DNA of 64,000 nt from Ambrosia x helenae (Eukaryota; Streptophyta; Magnoliopsida; Asterales; Asteraceae), in contig JAUTDX010000230.1 of NCBI GenBank assembly GCA_030844895.1, positions 186,001 through 250,000 on the forward strand. The letters run 5' to 3'. Made by a program: the position numbers and the translations under genes. The notes beneath the pieces were generated by a model. It was not told where the DNA came from. It saw nothing but the letters and a program-made list of their open reading frames with translations, and did no database searches. Shown here one piece after another: positions 21,401 to 33,339 of the stretch (positions are counted from its first letter, which is position 1; the number at the start of each line of letters is the position of its first letter).

Positions 21401-24400
21401 GAAAGAAAGTAACAGATGACGATTTAGAACACCCATTCAAGAAGTCTGTTCTGAAGTCACAGAAAGGTGTTGAAAAATCTTCTGCCATTATACCAGAAGG
21501 CTCTTTCAAAAACAGAGAAGCACCTCCATCTTGTCCAGAATATTTGAAGGAAAAGAAAGTAGCAGATGCCTCTAGGAACCCTTTAAGGAGGAGTTTGTCA
21601 ACAGAAGTCAAGAAGCCCAGCCCGAATTATGGTCAACCAACAAACTGCGAGAGAGATGACACTTCTGTTGATGGCTACAAGCAAACTTTGGTGGCCAAAT
21701 CTCAGAAGACAGAAATTTTACCTCCTCTAGATGACAAATCTAAACAGAGGTACTCTTTATTGTCTCTTTCTTGTCTATCGAAGGAAACATGTCAGATGGG
21801 CTGAACAAGTCAAAGTGTCAAACTGGCATAAAGTTTTCAAAGGTGTACTTCTGAAATCTCCTATACCAGTTTATTTGAAAACTTTAATTACTTTTGCGAT
21901 AACATATTGGACATCCTTTAATTTACAGTATAATGTTTTTAAAAAATGATTATAGAACTATATTACAAAAAAAATATTATAATATATTGCGATAACATAT
22001 TTGAAAACTTTAATTATTTTGATATAATCCTATTGGACATACTAGTTTTAAAAAAATTGGAGTAAATTGTATTGGGCCAATGATTAGTGGTTTTGACCCA
22101 AGCTTGTTTTGAGCCATTTTGCAACCAGCACATTATGCCACCCCTGCTTTTAATCAGTTGTAAATTATCATCTTTTGTGGGTTATAGTACCTAAACCCTA
22201 CTTCATACGTTGTAGAATATTGGCATTAATGAAAGAAGCTGCTTCCTCTATTACACTGGATGAGGTAAAGAAGCACCATCAAGAAAAAGTACCATCTACG
22301 CATGCACTTTCATCAAGGGTGGACAAAACCATTTACTTGGGGAGGGTGGAAGGTGCTGTGAAGGTATAATTTTTCTTCACCCATTTGCTTATAAATGGGC
22401 CATTATGGATTTTGTTTTATCCTTAATGGGTCTAATAGGTTAAGTTATTATAGTTGGCTAAAAAAGGAAATGGGCCAATTTCAAAAGTGTCAAACTTGGT
22501 GGAAGTCGCCCAGAAGGTATTCAAATGTATAAACCTCCTAAATGGCTTTGTTAAAAGAACTGGGCAATATGGTCACGTGTTGTTAACAATGTTTGACACA
22601 TTAGTTAAACATAAAAATATAAAATAAAAAAAACAAATAAATGAAAACTTGTGGGTCAGATCAATCTAACCCATTTTGGCTTGAAGTAAATATCAGCTAT
22701 TTCAACCCGAACGTGTCTGACCTACCTGAATCGCCCATTTATCACTGCAGTCTATAAATTTGGCTGCTAAGAAGCTTAAAGAAGGATGCAGTATAGAGGA
22801 CGTGAAGGCTGTCTGTGCGCCTTCTGATATTGTTCAATTAATGAAATGGAAGGTAGATGTAAAACATGATCCTTCTATCTATTTTTTTTTCTGATAGTTC
22901 TTATGCTTTATATTGCCTTCTCATTGATTAATAGCTAAATAATTTATTGGTTAGCTTTTGTTATGTAAGTTCAAAGTAATTTAAGAGTATGAAACAGGTT
23001 TCATGTTGTATCATCTTGTGGCTAGATAAAGTATATTAAGGACAAGATTCTCCAGTGCTAGTGATAGGCGGATTAAGCTTAGTTATACCATGAAGTAGAT
23101 TGTATTTTTGTTGAAGGTTAAGTGCATCATGTTGCTGTCATTAATTTTCATTGGGAAGGTCAATTTATAAAAGGACTGTTCAAGTTTTCATGGTTTCTTT
23201 TAGTTTAAGTCAGTAAATCAAATTCCTCCTCCCTGTGATATGTCCAAACTTATGGATTTCTTTAAATTCACTAATTACTCTCATCCCTGCTTACATGTGT
23301 GGAAGAAATGTGATACCCTAAAATGGCTGGATGCTAATGGCATCAACGTGTAAATAATGAAGGGACCAAATTCATAACTTTGGGCATACGACGGGGATGG
23401 AAAATGTAATTAATGAATTTCAAAGACCAAAATTTATAACTTTAGACTGTTAATTGTCAATTGTCATAATGTGCTGTTTGGTTTAATATATACATGCTGA
23501 ATCTTGAGTACAATTTCCATGTTTTTTTTTTCTATTTGTGCGATGTAGGATAGACTCAGAGTGTACCTTGCACCATTTCTACATGGAATGCGATACACAT
23601 CTTTCGGTCGCCATTTTACAAAAGTAGAAAAGCTGGAAAAGGTGACTGACTTTTGATCATTTGATATATTTATTTTATACTTGTTTTATAATCAGGATTT
23701 TATTATTTCGCCTTTGATTGTCTGTTGTAGTATTGTATAGTTATATGGGTTATTTGAATGTGCAGATAGCTGATAAGCTTCAATGGTATATTGAAGATGG
23801 TGACATGGTAAGAAGTTGCTGGGATTTTTTTTTTTCTGGATGTATATTAATTTTGCCTACATATACTTAGTAGTTACCCAGTTTACTGTAATTCTATTGT
23901 GTACACGTGTTATTTTTGTATATGAGTTAATACATACAGATTCTGCATATGCTTTTATTTTCTTATAAATGGTGAGGCCTTTTAATTTTTATGTTTTAGT
24001 TAAATTTAGGGGCCTTTTGCTATTGTTCTGATACATAAGCTGTTACTTTATCTTTGTGCAGGTAGTTGATTTTTGTTGTGGGGCAAATGACTTTAGTTGC
24101 CTTATAAAGAAACGGCTTGATGAGATGGGGAAAACGAACTGCTCATACAAAAATTATGATATTACACAACCGAAGGTAGGTAGTACAAGCACTTTTGACT
24201 TCCTAATCTTGTAGATAATCACTATTTTGGATATGTATACAAATATTACATATTTTCTGTAGCTATCTAATTTCTCAAGCTAAATGATTTGAGGTTTAAT
24301 GCATTCAACATACACCATGAGGCATGGACGATTTCAGCCTGCTCTATGCATTTGACCTGTTTCTTGAAGCTATATACCTCTAGCTATACATGTTTGACTT

Positions 24401-27173
24401 ATTGGTGCGAAAACATACCTTAATAAGCTTAGTAGCAAAACACACGTATGAGGACCAGGCACCTCTGGTGCAGGCTGCTAGGTCTGAAAATCCAGGTGTT
24501 TTTATCGTTACCCCTCTTGCCAACTGACTTGTAATTTTCATGGCACGAAAGAGGAAGAAAGCACTTCATTCAAATCAATATGCGAATGAAACCTTTTATA
24601 GTTTAGGTAATGGTGGTGATGATGGACGGTTACACTTGCTGATATTTTGTGATTTATCAGTTTTGGTATTTAATGGATGATGATTTTCCTTGCCGTTCGT
24701 CTGTTCATAAAATAAATAAATAAATAATGGATGATTTAATTGAAAGTTATATCAGGTTTATTTACTATATTTAGGTAATGGCATATTCTCTTTTGGTTTT
24801 CTATGCCCATTATAAATTTTCTTTTACTATTATTGTGCTTTTTTTTGCCCCTTATGCCTCAGCAACCCCATTGTGCCCTGAGTGCACCTTGCGACATTGA
24901 CTGTTATTATATTAAGTCAAAATTGTCACTTCTAATGGAATCTATAGAACTTGAATAGCAGCAAAACATTTACGTTTTGTTTTATCTCTAATCTTACTCT
25001 GGTATTTTTCTCATATGGCTCTGGATCTTGTATAAATGTATTTCTATAAGTTCTAGTTTTTGTTTCTATAAAAAACTTGGCGGTTACTCCCGTGTGTTGA
25101 CAGAATGATTTCAACTTTGAGAAGAGGGATTGGATGACGGTTTCTCCAAAGGAATTGCCTAATGGGTATCGTTTGGTAAGATGATAGCTGTTTTCATAAT
25201 TTCATGTGATAATTTTTTTTGGGAATCATTACCCTATGCATTAATTTTTAACATGGTTGATGTTTGTTGAGCAGATCATGGGACTAAACCCTCCATTTGG
25301 GATGAATGCTTCTCTTGCAAACAAATTTATAGCCAATGCTCTTCGATTTAAGCCGAAGCTTATCATTCTCATTGTTCCCCAAGAAACACAAAGGTAGATC
25401 CCCCCACCCTCTACGTGTACATGGGCCTGTGTGTATTTATGTATATGTGTGATCACACATGTGTGTGTATGCATTTATGTCAGTGCCATGCAAAAAAAAA
25501 AAAAAAAAAATCATATTTGTGAGAAGGTTACTGTATAGTGTGGAGGTAGAACTTTCATCACCTTAATACAATAAAATTTGACACTGATTTATTCAGTGTT
25601 AAATTCAGTCGAGAACTCCTTAGAGCCAACGGTTGAAAATAGATCAGGGCCGCTTTTAAATGGTATAAGGTTTTAGTAGTAAACAAATATAACATGAAAT
25701 CGAAAAGATCCAAAATTTCTCCCTTTTTTTCCTCTTCCTATATCCACGATCTTTCTCAAATTTCACTCCAGTTAATCAAAGTCTTGTGTTTTAACTGATT
25801 GTATCTTGATCTTGAGTTATATTCATATATGCATATGCTTATGTTTGGCCAGGTTAGATAGTGAAAAGAGGAGACTCAAATATGATCTGATATGGAAGGA
25901 TGCTAACTTGCTAGCTGGCAAGGTATATTTAGTTCTAGTGGTTGGCCAGTTTTTTCTTAGGTGCATAACTTTTTGGATGTGGTTATCAACTTATCATAAA
26001 GTTCTCTTATCCCTAGACTACAGCTAGGGGAGTCCAACTCATGTTTTATTTAAAAAACTCAGGTGCTAAAAATATTAAAGAATTGACAAATCCCTGTGAA
26101 GCGGATTCTCTTGACCCGCCTTGGCTCTGAACTTGTTCTTTTTGCTGATTGGTTTTAAGTTCCACTATAAACATTTGATCTGAAACGCTTTCATTGAATC
26201 TGAATAGCTTTGAAATGTATAAATAACCCCCTTGGAAATCACATTGATTACTTGTGGCGGGTCAGTTTGGCAGTTTGCATTAAAACGTTGGGTTATAAAT
26301 AATTTGTTACGTATGAAACAGATAATATTTAAAAAAAAATTAACTAATAATGAAACACGTCAAAAGGTTTTAAAGCGTCCTGCCCCCCCTAAATCACCTT
26401 ATCCAAATATTCTGTTCTTCATTTATGTTTGTAATAATATTTATTATGTTATTGTTCAGTCATTTTATTTCCCTGGATCTGCTGATGTGAATGGCAATCA
26501 AGTAGATCAATGGAACAACATTGCACCACCACTATACCTTTGGAGTCGGCCTGATTGGACCGATAAACACAAGTCTATAGCCTGGCAGTATGGCCATATA
26601 CCCCGACTTCAAGATCCACCACAATCTGATGAAAACAATGAGCTAGAACGAACCACACAGAGAGCAAAAAGAACAGCTGATCAGCAGGAAAAAAGTTATC
26701 ATAATTCAAGTATGAATAAACGTCATGTTCAAGAATCCGTAGTTGATAAACATGATGTTCGGGATGGCAATAATCAAAATCATGCTCAGAAGCTAGAAAA
26801 ACTTCATACTCCTGTTGAAGCTCAGAAACATGAAAAAAGACAGGTTCCCTCTCGTGAACCAGGGTTAACCAGATATGGTCCTACAGATGGAACACTGCAT
26901 AACAGGACAAACACGTCTGCAACACAACGGTATGCACCCAGGCTCGATGAACTGAACTATACTTACGTGGGGCGGTCTGAACTCAGGGAGATGAACCGGG
27001 TGAGGATCAGCGGGGAGGGACAACCAGAACCGCCTATGGGAAGTCACAGTGTTCGTGGTTATGGTTCACCTCTAAATGAACCGGGGTCCCGTATGAATTC
27101 TTTCAGGTTTGCACCCGGTCCAGGCCACCAATTCTCTCAGGATAACTTGTCTTGTGGTTCGTTGGAGGATTAA
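15468..27173 (+). CDS. EDM2-like: EDM2-like PHD-finger chromatin regulator, 18 coding exons
   Basis: Exons: 15468-15877, 15956-16052, 16976-17026, 17113-17279, 17835-17937, 18067-18171, 19390-19637, 19744-19839, 21150-21749, 22216-22363, 22751-22852, 23549-23641, 23766-23807, 24062-24175, 25104-25175, 25275-25393, 25853-25922, 26460-27173. All introns are GT-AG and frames join, giving 3351 nt and 1116 residues; Arabidopsis EDM2 is nearly 1300. Seen: an N-terminal EDM2-specific domain (about 1-185), an acidic stretch (about 207-226), Cys/His-rich PHD-type fingers (about 231-391, starting CAIC and ending HRKC), a Lys/Ser-rich linker with a 50-residue tandem repeat, then a methyltransferase-like domain with DFCCG (757-761) and NPPFG (821-825), and a polar C-terminus. 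Known: Arabidopsis EDM2 is nuclear, reads histone marks and governs RPP7 transcripts and intronic heterochromatin, with IBM2/ASI1. A conserved role is inferred. The first ATG precedes the conserved domain and was chosen. Confidence 0.9.
16107..16139 (+). repeat. Exact 33-nt copy of exon 2 inside the following intron
   Basis: The 33 bases at 15986-16018, inside exon 2 of the EDM2-like gene, recur without mismatch at 16107-16139, 121 bases downstream and 54 bases past the exon's donor site. The copy has no splice sites of its own in the right places and is not expected to be an exon. Confidence 0.85.
16240..22745. repeat. Recurrent repeat family in introns of the EDM2-like gene
   Basis: Related segments lie at about 16240-16560, 18230-18640, 19890-20100, 20200-20385, 20830-21110, 21790-22140 and 22380-22740, all intronic. 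They share phrases such as AATGGGTC, AAACCTCCTAAA, AAAGCATTTAATTC, ATTTGACAC and GACCCATTT-like ends. Some copies have CAGAGGTGTCAA or CAGGGGTGGCA at an edge, resembling hAT-type termini. They are divergent, and I cannot set exact borders. Confidence 0.6.
20390..20793. mobile_element. Non-autonomous TIR element in an intron of the EDM2-like gene
   Basis: Ends TAGGGGTGCAAAT and ATTTACACTCCTA are imperfect inverted repeats. GAGCTTG-type and CTCGAGC-type subterminal motifs repeat in both orientations near each end. Length is about 404 bp with no coding capacity. I see no clear 8-bp target duplication, so hAT membership is a guess from the termini. Confidence 0.6.
25489..25510 (+). repeat. Poly(A) tract in an intron
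   Basis: An uninterrupted A run of about 20 in the intron between the NPPFG exon and the next exon. No retroposed sequence could be identified upstream. Confidence 0.7.
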
Positions 27174-27740
27174 TCATGTTTGGTGTGCTGTTCCACATGA
27201 TAGATATGTTTTTTGAGTTTTGAATTAGTTAGCAGGTGGAACTAGGATTGTTTAATCGCAAAAAACCAGACTGCACCATACCGTACAAAACCCAATTTTT
27301 AGAGAATGATCATCTGTCAGGGTAAAGGTATGGTTCCAAACTGTACTATGAAACGTATCGCTTTTGACTAACCAAACTTTTCAGCAAAGTACCGTTTTGT
27401 TATAGTAAAATTAAAATATTTGACTTTGAACTGCGTTTTTTTTTTTTTTTTTTTTTTGCGGATTTGTCTAGATTTTGTTATACTCAGATCGTATATTGTA
27501 TGATTTATATGCTCATCTAGGATTTAGGATTTGTTTACATGAATTGCTAGTTTATGTAATGTTGACATGAAAATCATTTGTTGAAAGAAGTGCATGATTG
27601 TTACTTAGTTTAGTCAATCTTAGGTGGATTATGTGTTGTTTCTTGTAATCTTTTCTAATTGGATCATTTGGTTTTACTTGCATGATATTAGGTGGTCAGT
27701 TTGTGTTTATCATTCAAACTTTCCAATAAATGATATGATA
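27174..27740 (+). other. Probable 3' UTR and downstream flank of the EDM2-like gene
   Basis: No further coding exon is seen after the stop at 27173. A poly(T) run lies at about 27430-27457 and a candidate polyadenylation signal, AATAAA, near 27725. The true cleavage site cannot be fixed from sequence alone. Confidence 0.4.
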
Positions 27741-28305
27741 TATCTTTAGTTTGACTTCAATCGCTTATGTTGTTTGTGATATTGACATGTATTCATGATT
27801 ATCGTCATTTGTTAGCTAAATAGATTCGAGATTAAAGTGAAAATTTTCCTTGATTGATTGCTTTTGTGTTCATTAGCTTAGTTATATTTTCTTGATACTT
27901 TAGTGATCAACTACCTATTTCTTATTGTTAATCAAGAGCCACTGTGACCACAAATGATATATGTATCTTTTCTCTAGCTCTGTTACCATCTGATATGTAC
28001 GTTTAGTTCTTTTGTGAAAACCCTTTTTAAACCCAATCTTTTGTGAAAAATCTTTATTGGAAATATATATAACTCGCACAACAGTTATGTATTAAATTTT
28101 GAGGCAGCAATTTATATAACCACTTTAGTTGTACATGGAGTTGGGGGAGAATGTAATTTTTTTTATTTTACAAATGGACATGCTGGATGGTATATCTATC
28201 CATATATCGGAATAGATTGACGATCACACCCAAGATCTTTGATAGTTACGTTATCCACTCATATGGCCATGTTGTATTAGGAGGAATAAAATAAAGTTGT
28301 CTTTT
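27741..28305. other. Intergenic, AT-rich, nothing recognised
   Basis: No reading frame or repeat with identifiable ends was found. Confidence 0.5.
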
Positions 28306-28388
28306 GGAGAGATGGTTGAGTGGTTGAAAGCCCCGATCTTGAAAACCGGCATAGTTTACTATTGAGGGTTCAAATCCCCCTCTTTTTT
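28306..28388 (+). tRNA. trnS-UGA: Plastid-type tRNA-Ser(UGA), decayed copy
   Basis: The 83-nt segment starts GGAGAGATGG and has a D-arm (GAGTGGTTGAA), an anticodon loop CTTGAAA with anticodon TGA, a serine-type long variable arm (ATAGT, TT, ACTAT) and a T-loop TTCAAAT. The layout is that of organellar tRNA-Ser(UGA). Decay shows as an A-C mismatch in the anticodon stem, a mismatch in the T-stem, and an acceptor 3' side of TCTTTTT that pairs largely through G-U. No clear plastid gene flanks it. It is best read as an old plastid-to-nucleus transfer, non-functional. Confidence 0.65.
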
Positions 28389-29890
28389 TTGCTTGTGGAA
28401 TAAATTTGCTTCTTTATTGGTTTGGTTATGACCGGATGATTTCATTATCATAAATAACGGTCTTAGATGTGTAAATTGGAGAAATATTGTCTTGAGATGT
28501 AAACTTTATGGTTACTGTAACACCCTAATTTTTAATAAAACGGATTAAAATGGTTGCATGGATTATGAGGCTAAAATGCTAAAAAAAAAAAGGAAGCAAA
28601 CATGGCAAGGCCTACAAAGGGCAAAATGGTAATGTGCATATAAAACCTAAGTATGGTGAGGAACTAGGTCAACTTTTTCATTTGCAACCCTACCACCAGA
28701 GAAAGTTAGAGAGGGTAGCCTTAAAATCGAGCCCAATATATCATGTGTTGTGTGCTTCATCATGAAGAATCAAGATTACTAGTCAATTTCTGCATTTTGA
28801 TTTGAGAACATATTTCCCCTTGATTTCCTCGCATGTTTTGGAAGATCTCAAGCTTAGGTTCAATTTTAGCAAAAAGAAAGTGAGAATCATGCAAATGTTT
28901 ACATTTTTTTATGTTTGAAGTTTGCAATAATGTTACGGGAGGGCACCCTAAAATTTCTAAATCGTATTTTATGATAATATAAGCATACAGAGCTTTTAAT
29001 TGGACCGAATGAAACGTGACTTATACGAAATTCCTAAGCTAGGAAATTAACCTTGCTAACCTTGTTAGCTAAGCAAGACTTAAACAGTTACATGAGACTA
29101 ACTTGGATAGTGCTAGATAAACGTGTCAAAAGCCCAAACTTGTATTGTAAAAAATATATAAGAGAGTCATCTTCATTTACCGGAGATCGAACTCCATCAA
29201 AACACACACACTTAAGCTCAACTCTTGAATCAAAAGCTTAATTAAGGCCAAAACAAAGGGGTTTTTTCGTGCATTAGCTCTAAAAACGAATCATCCAAGC
29301 ATAAATACACACAAAGGTAACCTTTAATTTGTCTAATTTAATTATCATGTTAATGCTTGGTTATGATGAAAATCTTAGGATGTTATAAAAACATGTAATC
29401 AAGGGTTGGTAGTGGTTGTTTAAGTCATAGATAGCTTAACACTAGTAAACTTGGGTTTATGTTGATAGATTCCTTGTGTGATAATTATAATCTTGTGAAT
29501 CTATGACATGAAGAAATTTGGGTTTCTTGATAACGTGGTAGGAATCATCTTAAACCTATGAAGGACTTGGTTAGTGATGTATAAGAATAAGAAAATATGA
29601 TTGAAACAATTAATGGCATGCTAGTAACATTAAAAATGAAATAGGGATGGATTCTTAGGATCCTTGGGACCTATAACTAACATCGGATAAATCGCCCCTA
29701 CTAAGTGTTTGATAAAATGCCTTAATGAAACTCGATTTCATTTGGGCATAGTAAGGCATTGATAAGTTTGATGAAAACATGTGTGGTTAAATGAATAATA
29801 ACTAAGAACATGTTTTTAATCACCAATGTGAATTACACAACTAAGTGCGAGTACAAGAGACTGCATAAGGTAAGTCACTCGATGGCTTTA

Positions 29891-30100
29891 GAGGGCGTTT
29901 GGGATTGCGTTTTGAATCTGATTTTTAGATTATTGCGTTTTGAAAACGCAGATAATCAGTTTTTAGTGTTTGGAATTGTGTTTTGAAAACGCAGATAATC
30001 AGTTTTTTAGGCTACCAAAACGCAATAATCTATAAGCAGCTTCACCCCTGCTTTTCCAAAACGCATAATCTGTTTTGAATAATCAATCCCAAACACCCCC
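29891..30100. mobile_element. Tourist-like MITE, copy 1
   Basis: A 210-bp element with inverted ends related to GGGGGTGTTTGGGATTG and CAATCCCAAACACCCCC, flanked by TTA on both sides. The interior has inverted GCGTTTTG/CAAAACGC motifs. No coding capacity. Confidence 0.85.
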
Positions 30101-30150
30101 TTAATCTCGTTTATATTCCTAACATTTTTACATGTTTATATACACACTTA

Positions 30151-30359
30151 GGGGGTGTTTGGGATTGCGTTTTGAATCTGATTTTTTGATTATTGCGTTT
30201 TGAAAACGCAGATAATCAGTTTTTAGTGTTTGGATTGCGTTTTGAAAACGCAGATAATCAGTTTTTTAGGCTACCAAAACGCAATAATCTATAAGCAGCT
30301 CCACCCCTGCTTTTACAAAACGCATAATCTGTTTTAAATAATCAATCCCAAACACCCCC
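30151..30359. mobile_element. Tourist-like MITE, copy 2
   Basis: A 209-bp element nearly identical to the one 51 bases upstream, same orientation, also flanked by TTA target duplications. Its independent target duplication argues for a separate insertion rather than a simple tandem duplication. Confidence 0.85.
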
Positions 30360-30932
30360 TTATTCATGTTTGAAAACTAGCCATAGGAGATTCACAATAG
30401 GAAACTTGAACTAGAATGCAAACTTGATAGAAAACAACCTTAGTTAAAGATTGAAAACATTCGAATTAGGCTAATGGGTCAGTTGGGAAAAAAAAAACAC
30501 TAGTTAGACAAGGACCTAAATCGAGGGTCAAACTTTATGCAAACATTGGTTGTCGTTGTTCGCTTGAGTATATTAGTAGACCCTTATGCTAACAATCTCA
30601 AGCTAGTCTTGAAGCAAAAAGGGGCACGAGTAAAGGTAAGTCATAACCATGACTTTTAAATCTTATTTGATGTTGTGTTGAGTTTTTAACGAGCTGAAAA
30701 ATTTCCATGGTTCCCATAAATGCTTGAAATTAAAAAAAAAAACATTACTATATCTTGAGTCATATGGCTCGGGCAGGTAAAACTAAGTAAAATGGCTCAT
30801 GGGGCCATAGACACGAGAGTATCGCCACAACGGTAGTATGACTAAGATGGATACGTATCCTACCAAAACCTTTAGTGTGTGGCCATTTGTAAATCGCAAG
30901 TCTAAGTAGGGGATCATAGATATTTAATCAAT

Positions 30933-31307
30933 GGGTATGTTTGGCAAGGAGCCTTTTGAGCTTCAAGCTTTTAAGAAAAAACTCATACTTTATAAAAAGT
31001 TTTGTTTGGTTGAAGTAGCTTGAAGCTTTTAGGTTAGAGAAAAAGCTCTATATTGAAAAGCTACTAGTACTAGCGTTTAAGAAAAAGCTCCTACCAGCTA
31101 CAAGCTTTTAGTTAGTAAATGACACAAATACTCATTCTATCATAAAAAAACAAAAAAAAACATGCAAACAAACTTTTAGTTAATGCCAATTTTGATCATT
31201 TTATACAATTTATTAAAAGCTCCAGCTACTCTGCCAAACACCAAAATATATCTAAAAAGTTACAGCTACTGGCTTCCAGCCACCAGCTAATTTTGCCAAA
31301 CATACCC
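30933..31307. mobile_element. 375-bp TIR element (MITE)
   Basis: Perfect terminal inverted repeats GGGTATGTTTGGCAA and TTGCCAAACATACCC, flanked by AAT on each side. AAGCTTTTA and AAAAGCT motifs occupy the subterminal regions. Non-coding. Confidence 0.8.
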
Positions 31308-31353
31308 AATATAGGTAAGTCATTTTATGACTCGAATCTTTATATATAGAGTC

Positions 31354-31522
31354 TATGAAATGCTCATCCGAGAGTATATGAAGTGCTCATCCGAGAGCAT
31401 ACGAAAAGCTCATCCGAGAGCATATGAAATGCTCATCCGAGAACATTTGAAATGCTCATCCGAGAGTATATAAAATGCTCATCCAAGAGTATATGAAAAT
31501 CTCATCCGAGAGAATATGAAAA
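31354..31522 (+). repeat. 23-bp minisatellite, seven copies, inside the LTR-like block
   Basis: The unit contains GCTCATCCGAGAG; GCTCAT (or a one-base variant) recurs at 31362, 31385, 31408, 31431, 31454, 31477 and 31500, an exact 23-base spacing. Confidence 0.9.
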
Positions 31523-31974
31523 GTTGGATAAAAAAATTAAGGTACTTTATTTTTCTCGCCCAAAGGGTCCCTCGCGGTCAACGGACGGGGTCTGATGCTG
31601 AAATTTTTTTATTTTGTATCTGTTTTCAATTCTAATCGATTCTATTAACGTTTATTGGGTTATTTGGCCTTGTTAAATCCTAGGTGTGAAGGTTATGGAT
31701 GCCGGAAGATGATCAAGCTATTCAAAGAACCAAACGCGCGAATCTCATAAAAACGCTTCCACACATTCTTTGTTTAAAAACATTGTAAGGTAATGGGGTA
31801 GAACCTAGCTTGTAAATGCATGGATCAATAGATACTCGTTGGTAAATCAAATTTATTTAACAAGCCTACGGAAATCATCTCTAAGATAAAAGGTTTTAAA
31901 TTATCCCCATATATTACAATCCTAATCATGTTGTTAGTTCATTAAACTCCGTTTTACTCGGGTTGGGTCTTACA

Positions 31975-33282
31975 AGATCATACATTGTAGTCAATACAAA
32001 ACTAACTATCAAGTGAGTGCTAAATGCTCATTTTCTACTATTTTGTGTTGATTTGCATGCTATCCCATATATTTATGATTAGAATCATTTGTTGCAATTG
32101 TTAGCTATGACATGCTTATGCTTGATGTTACATCTTTATGATTGGTGTTATATGATCAACCAATTTTAAATATTAAATGTTTTATGATACATTGTTATGG
32201 CTAGTATTTTTGTTGCTAGAGTTATTGATGTCTTGTAGTTGATGGCTGATGGAGTCTTTTGCCGATTTAAGCATGTTTGCCACGTGATAAGCAGTAGATG
32301 GTGAACTTCGTTTCATGAATAGATATTTAACTTGATGATTGATATTGACATGCATGATTGATGTTTTGTATAGGCAGGGTAATACGGAAAAACATTGGGG
32401 TTTGCATGAAGTTTGTGAAAAGGAATCTTGGATGCGAAATAATGACATAGTTCACACATGAATTCTTAATTAGGTTGACTAAGTGTCCAAGGCCGATATT
32501 ATAGGATCACACATCTATTCGATTTGCGAACTCAAAGTGTAAAATCCTTTGAATTCGTTGCTGGTGATGAATAATTAAACAAGAAACCAACTAATCCCCA
32601 CTTGTATTGATGAAGACGAATGTTTACATGCAAATCCCACTCTCTCACTAGACACAAACAATGAAAACCCCGGAGAAAGTTCCTATTTCATGCACACTAA
32701 TCCTAATTATAGCTCCTAAAGTTTACAATTATATTTAATCAACTCCACAACATTAATTGATCTGACGCCACACAAAACTGCACCAACAGATATTAATCAA
32801 GTGTTGAGACATAAGCATAACCTTAAATGTGAGTTTCTATACCCACTTTTTAGAAAGCTTTAGGGGATGTACATACTTACAGAGATACTAATGAGTTAAT
32901 GAATAGTTTTAGCTTCTAGCCTCAATTTTATAGGAAACGTTTTCAATTAATTAATCAATGTTTTCAAAAGAATATTTGGATTGAAACATGATATTTAGTG
33001 AAAGACAAAGATAATGATAAGTTTGATTAAAGAATTTAATTATGTATAAAGCAGTTGTAACAGCTATGTTGTTTGTTTCTCGTTAATGGGTCGAGTCGCA
33101 CTCGACTACTGACCATTCTTAAACTTTCTAGTCCTAATCTTTGCAGCCAAACACCCTACTTCTATTGTAACCTCTTTACCCAAACACTCAATTTTTACCC
33201 TCTCCTATACATGTTGCCAAACACCCTTGTTTTAAGAATGGGTATAAAACCCACCTTCCCCTCCTTTCTGTTTACAAAACAA
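31975..33282. other. Unresolved non-coding region
   Basis: No gene supported. Short reading frames (32182-32448 minus, 33073-33336 plus) have no recognisable similarity. Style and composition suggest repeat remnants. Confidence 0.4.
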
Positions 33283-33310
33283 ACGCGCGCGCGCGCACAC
33301 ACACACACAC
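33283..33310. repeat. (CG)n(CA)n microsatellite
   Basis: Alternating CG units pass directly into about eight CA units. Confidence 0.85.
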
Positions 33311-33339
33311 TAGCTCGAGGTCACTATCTCCGATGACAG

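Larger units (their letters stand above)
28516..31974 (+). mobile_element. LTR-like block (possible solo LTR) with nested MITEs
   Basis: The left end TGTAACACCC and right end GGGTCTTACA are near-perfect inverted repeats with TG...CA. A TATA box (CATATAAAAC) lies near 28634-28643 in plus orientation. Removing the three MITEs leaves about 2.65 kb, the size of the other gypsy LTRs here. No primer site follows at 31975, no coding region is present, and I found no matching 5-bp target duplication (GTTAC against AGATC), so a recombinant or truncated LTR is possible. Confidence 0.5.

Noticed and set aside
28516..31974. Complete LTR retrotransposon in plus orientation
   Set aside because: No second LTR, no primer site, no coding domains and no target duplication; only an LTR-like block is supported.
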